12,756 nucleotides of DNA from DATJOQ01 sp050010455 (GTDB lineage: Bacteria; Desulfobacterota; Binatia; Binatales; Binataceae), in contig JBEKLA010000106.1 in NCBI GenBank assembly GCA_050010455.1, positions 1 through 12,756 of the forward strand, given 5' to 3'. A program made the position numbers and the translations under genes. How positions within the stretch are numbered: the stretch's first letter is position 1; each line of letters begins with the position of its first letter. Below are positions 12,474 through 12,756 of this stretch, one piece after another. The notes under the pieces were generated by a model. The model was not told the DNA's origin and did not search any database. It saw only the letters and a program-made list of their open reading frames with translations.

Positions 12474-12756
12474 TCAGGCGAACAGCATCTCCGACACCGC
12501 GCCACCCGGCGGGATCATCGGCATCACCACTTCTTCCTTGGAGATGGTGACGTCGATCAGCACCGGCCCCGGCGTCGCGAACGCTTCCTTCATCGTGGCC
12601 GACAGATCCTTGGGCTTGGCGATCTGGAAACCCCTGGCGCCGAATGCTTCCGCCAGCTTGACGAAATTGGGAACCGACATCTCAGTGTACGAGTAGCGCT
12701 CCTCGTAGAACTTTCCTTGCCATTGGCGAACCATGCCCAGGAAATGATTGTTGAGG
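12474..12756 (-). CDS. Acetolactate synthase large subunit-like ThDP enzyme (C-terminal part only)
   Basis: The gene enters from the right edge; the last 93 residues are present. They begin LNNHFLGMVRQWQGKFYEERYS, the highly conserved ThDP-site segment of acetolactate synthase large subunits (NN...LGMVRQWQ..FY..RYS), continue with PNFVKLAEAFGARGFQI and GPVLIDVTISKEE, and end VMPMIPPGGAVSEMLFA. The enzyme joins two pyruvates, or pyruvate and 2-oxobutyrate, with loss of carbon dioxide, the first step to valine, leucine and isoleucine. Catabolic or other ThDP decarboxylases usually lack the MVRQWQ and PMxxPG motifs together, so a biosynthetic type is favoured. The regulatory subunit gene ilvN, often directly downstream, is not here: a 25-base gap leads to the carboxymuconolactone-decarboxylase-like gene. 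Whether this is the main ilvB or a paralogue cannot be decided from the fragment. Confidence 0.85.
   Translation of the reverse strand, partial: LNNHFLGMVRQWQGKFYEERYSYTEMSVPNFVKLAEAFGARGFQIAKPKDLSATMKEAFATPGPVLIDVTISKEEVVMPMIPPGGAVSEMLFA

Noticed and set aside
1..12756. CRISPR arrays, tRNA or rRNA genes, prophage or insertion-sequence transposase genes
   Set aside because: I looked in the gaps on both strands and saw no regularly spaced repeats, cloverleaf-like sequences or transposase motifs.

Overview
The window is GC-rich bacterial chromosome with dense, mostly housekeeping genes. A periplasmic lipoprotein carrier (LolA), a probable phosphatidylcholine synthase fragment, an FtsK translocase, RNase J and RimO together point to a Gram-negative (diderm) environmental bacterium outside the best-known Proteobacteria. 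A Binatota/Desulfobacterota-like lineage is my guess from gene content and protein style; it is not demonstrated by the sequence.

Layout. Plus strand, left end: the 3' end of a membrane CDP-alcohol phosphotransferase (probably phosphatidylcholine synthase, 1-249), followed after 5 bases by a 583-residue protein (255-2006) that seems to join an N-formylglutamate-amidohydrolase-like domain to a beta-rich, AttH/lipocalin-like C-terminal half. Facing it on the minus strand is a long block, read right to left: RNase J (rnj) - ftsK - lolA - rimO - dksA-like zinc-finger gene - Mrp-type ATPase (9760 down to 2038). Gaps are short, except for about 100 bases holding a dispersed-type inverted repeat between ftsK and lolA, about 97 bases before rimO and about 180 bases before the Mrp gene. 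To the right lies a mazE-mazF toxin-antitoxin pair (minus), with a well-formed promoter/operator, transcribed away from ssb (plus, 10606-11037). At the right end a second minus-strand group contains the 3' end of an acetolactate synthase large-subunit gene, a cysteine-less carboxymuconolactone-decarboxylase-like gene and a short-chain dehydrogenase.

How the genes fit together. The central block combines RNA decay (RNase J), chromosome segregation at division (FtsK), outer-membrane lipoprotein transport (LolA), ribosome modification (RimO), transcription control (DksA-like) and Fe-S/ATPase function (Mrp). mazEF is the only clearly accessory module.

I found no complete unknown system. The points most worth a second look are: (1) mazF has no usable start in its own frame, but a one-base change in an A5 tract just after a GTG with a good ribosome site restores a full-length toxin; (2) the unusual amidohydrolase-like/beta-barrel fusion; (3) the inverted-repeat element in the ftsK-lolA spacer; (4) the compact mazE promoter-operator, which predicts a leaderless mRNA; and (5) an arginine in place of the signature lysine in the Mrp-type ATPase.
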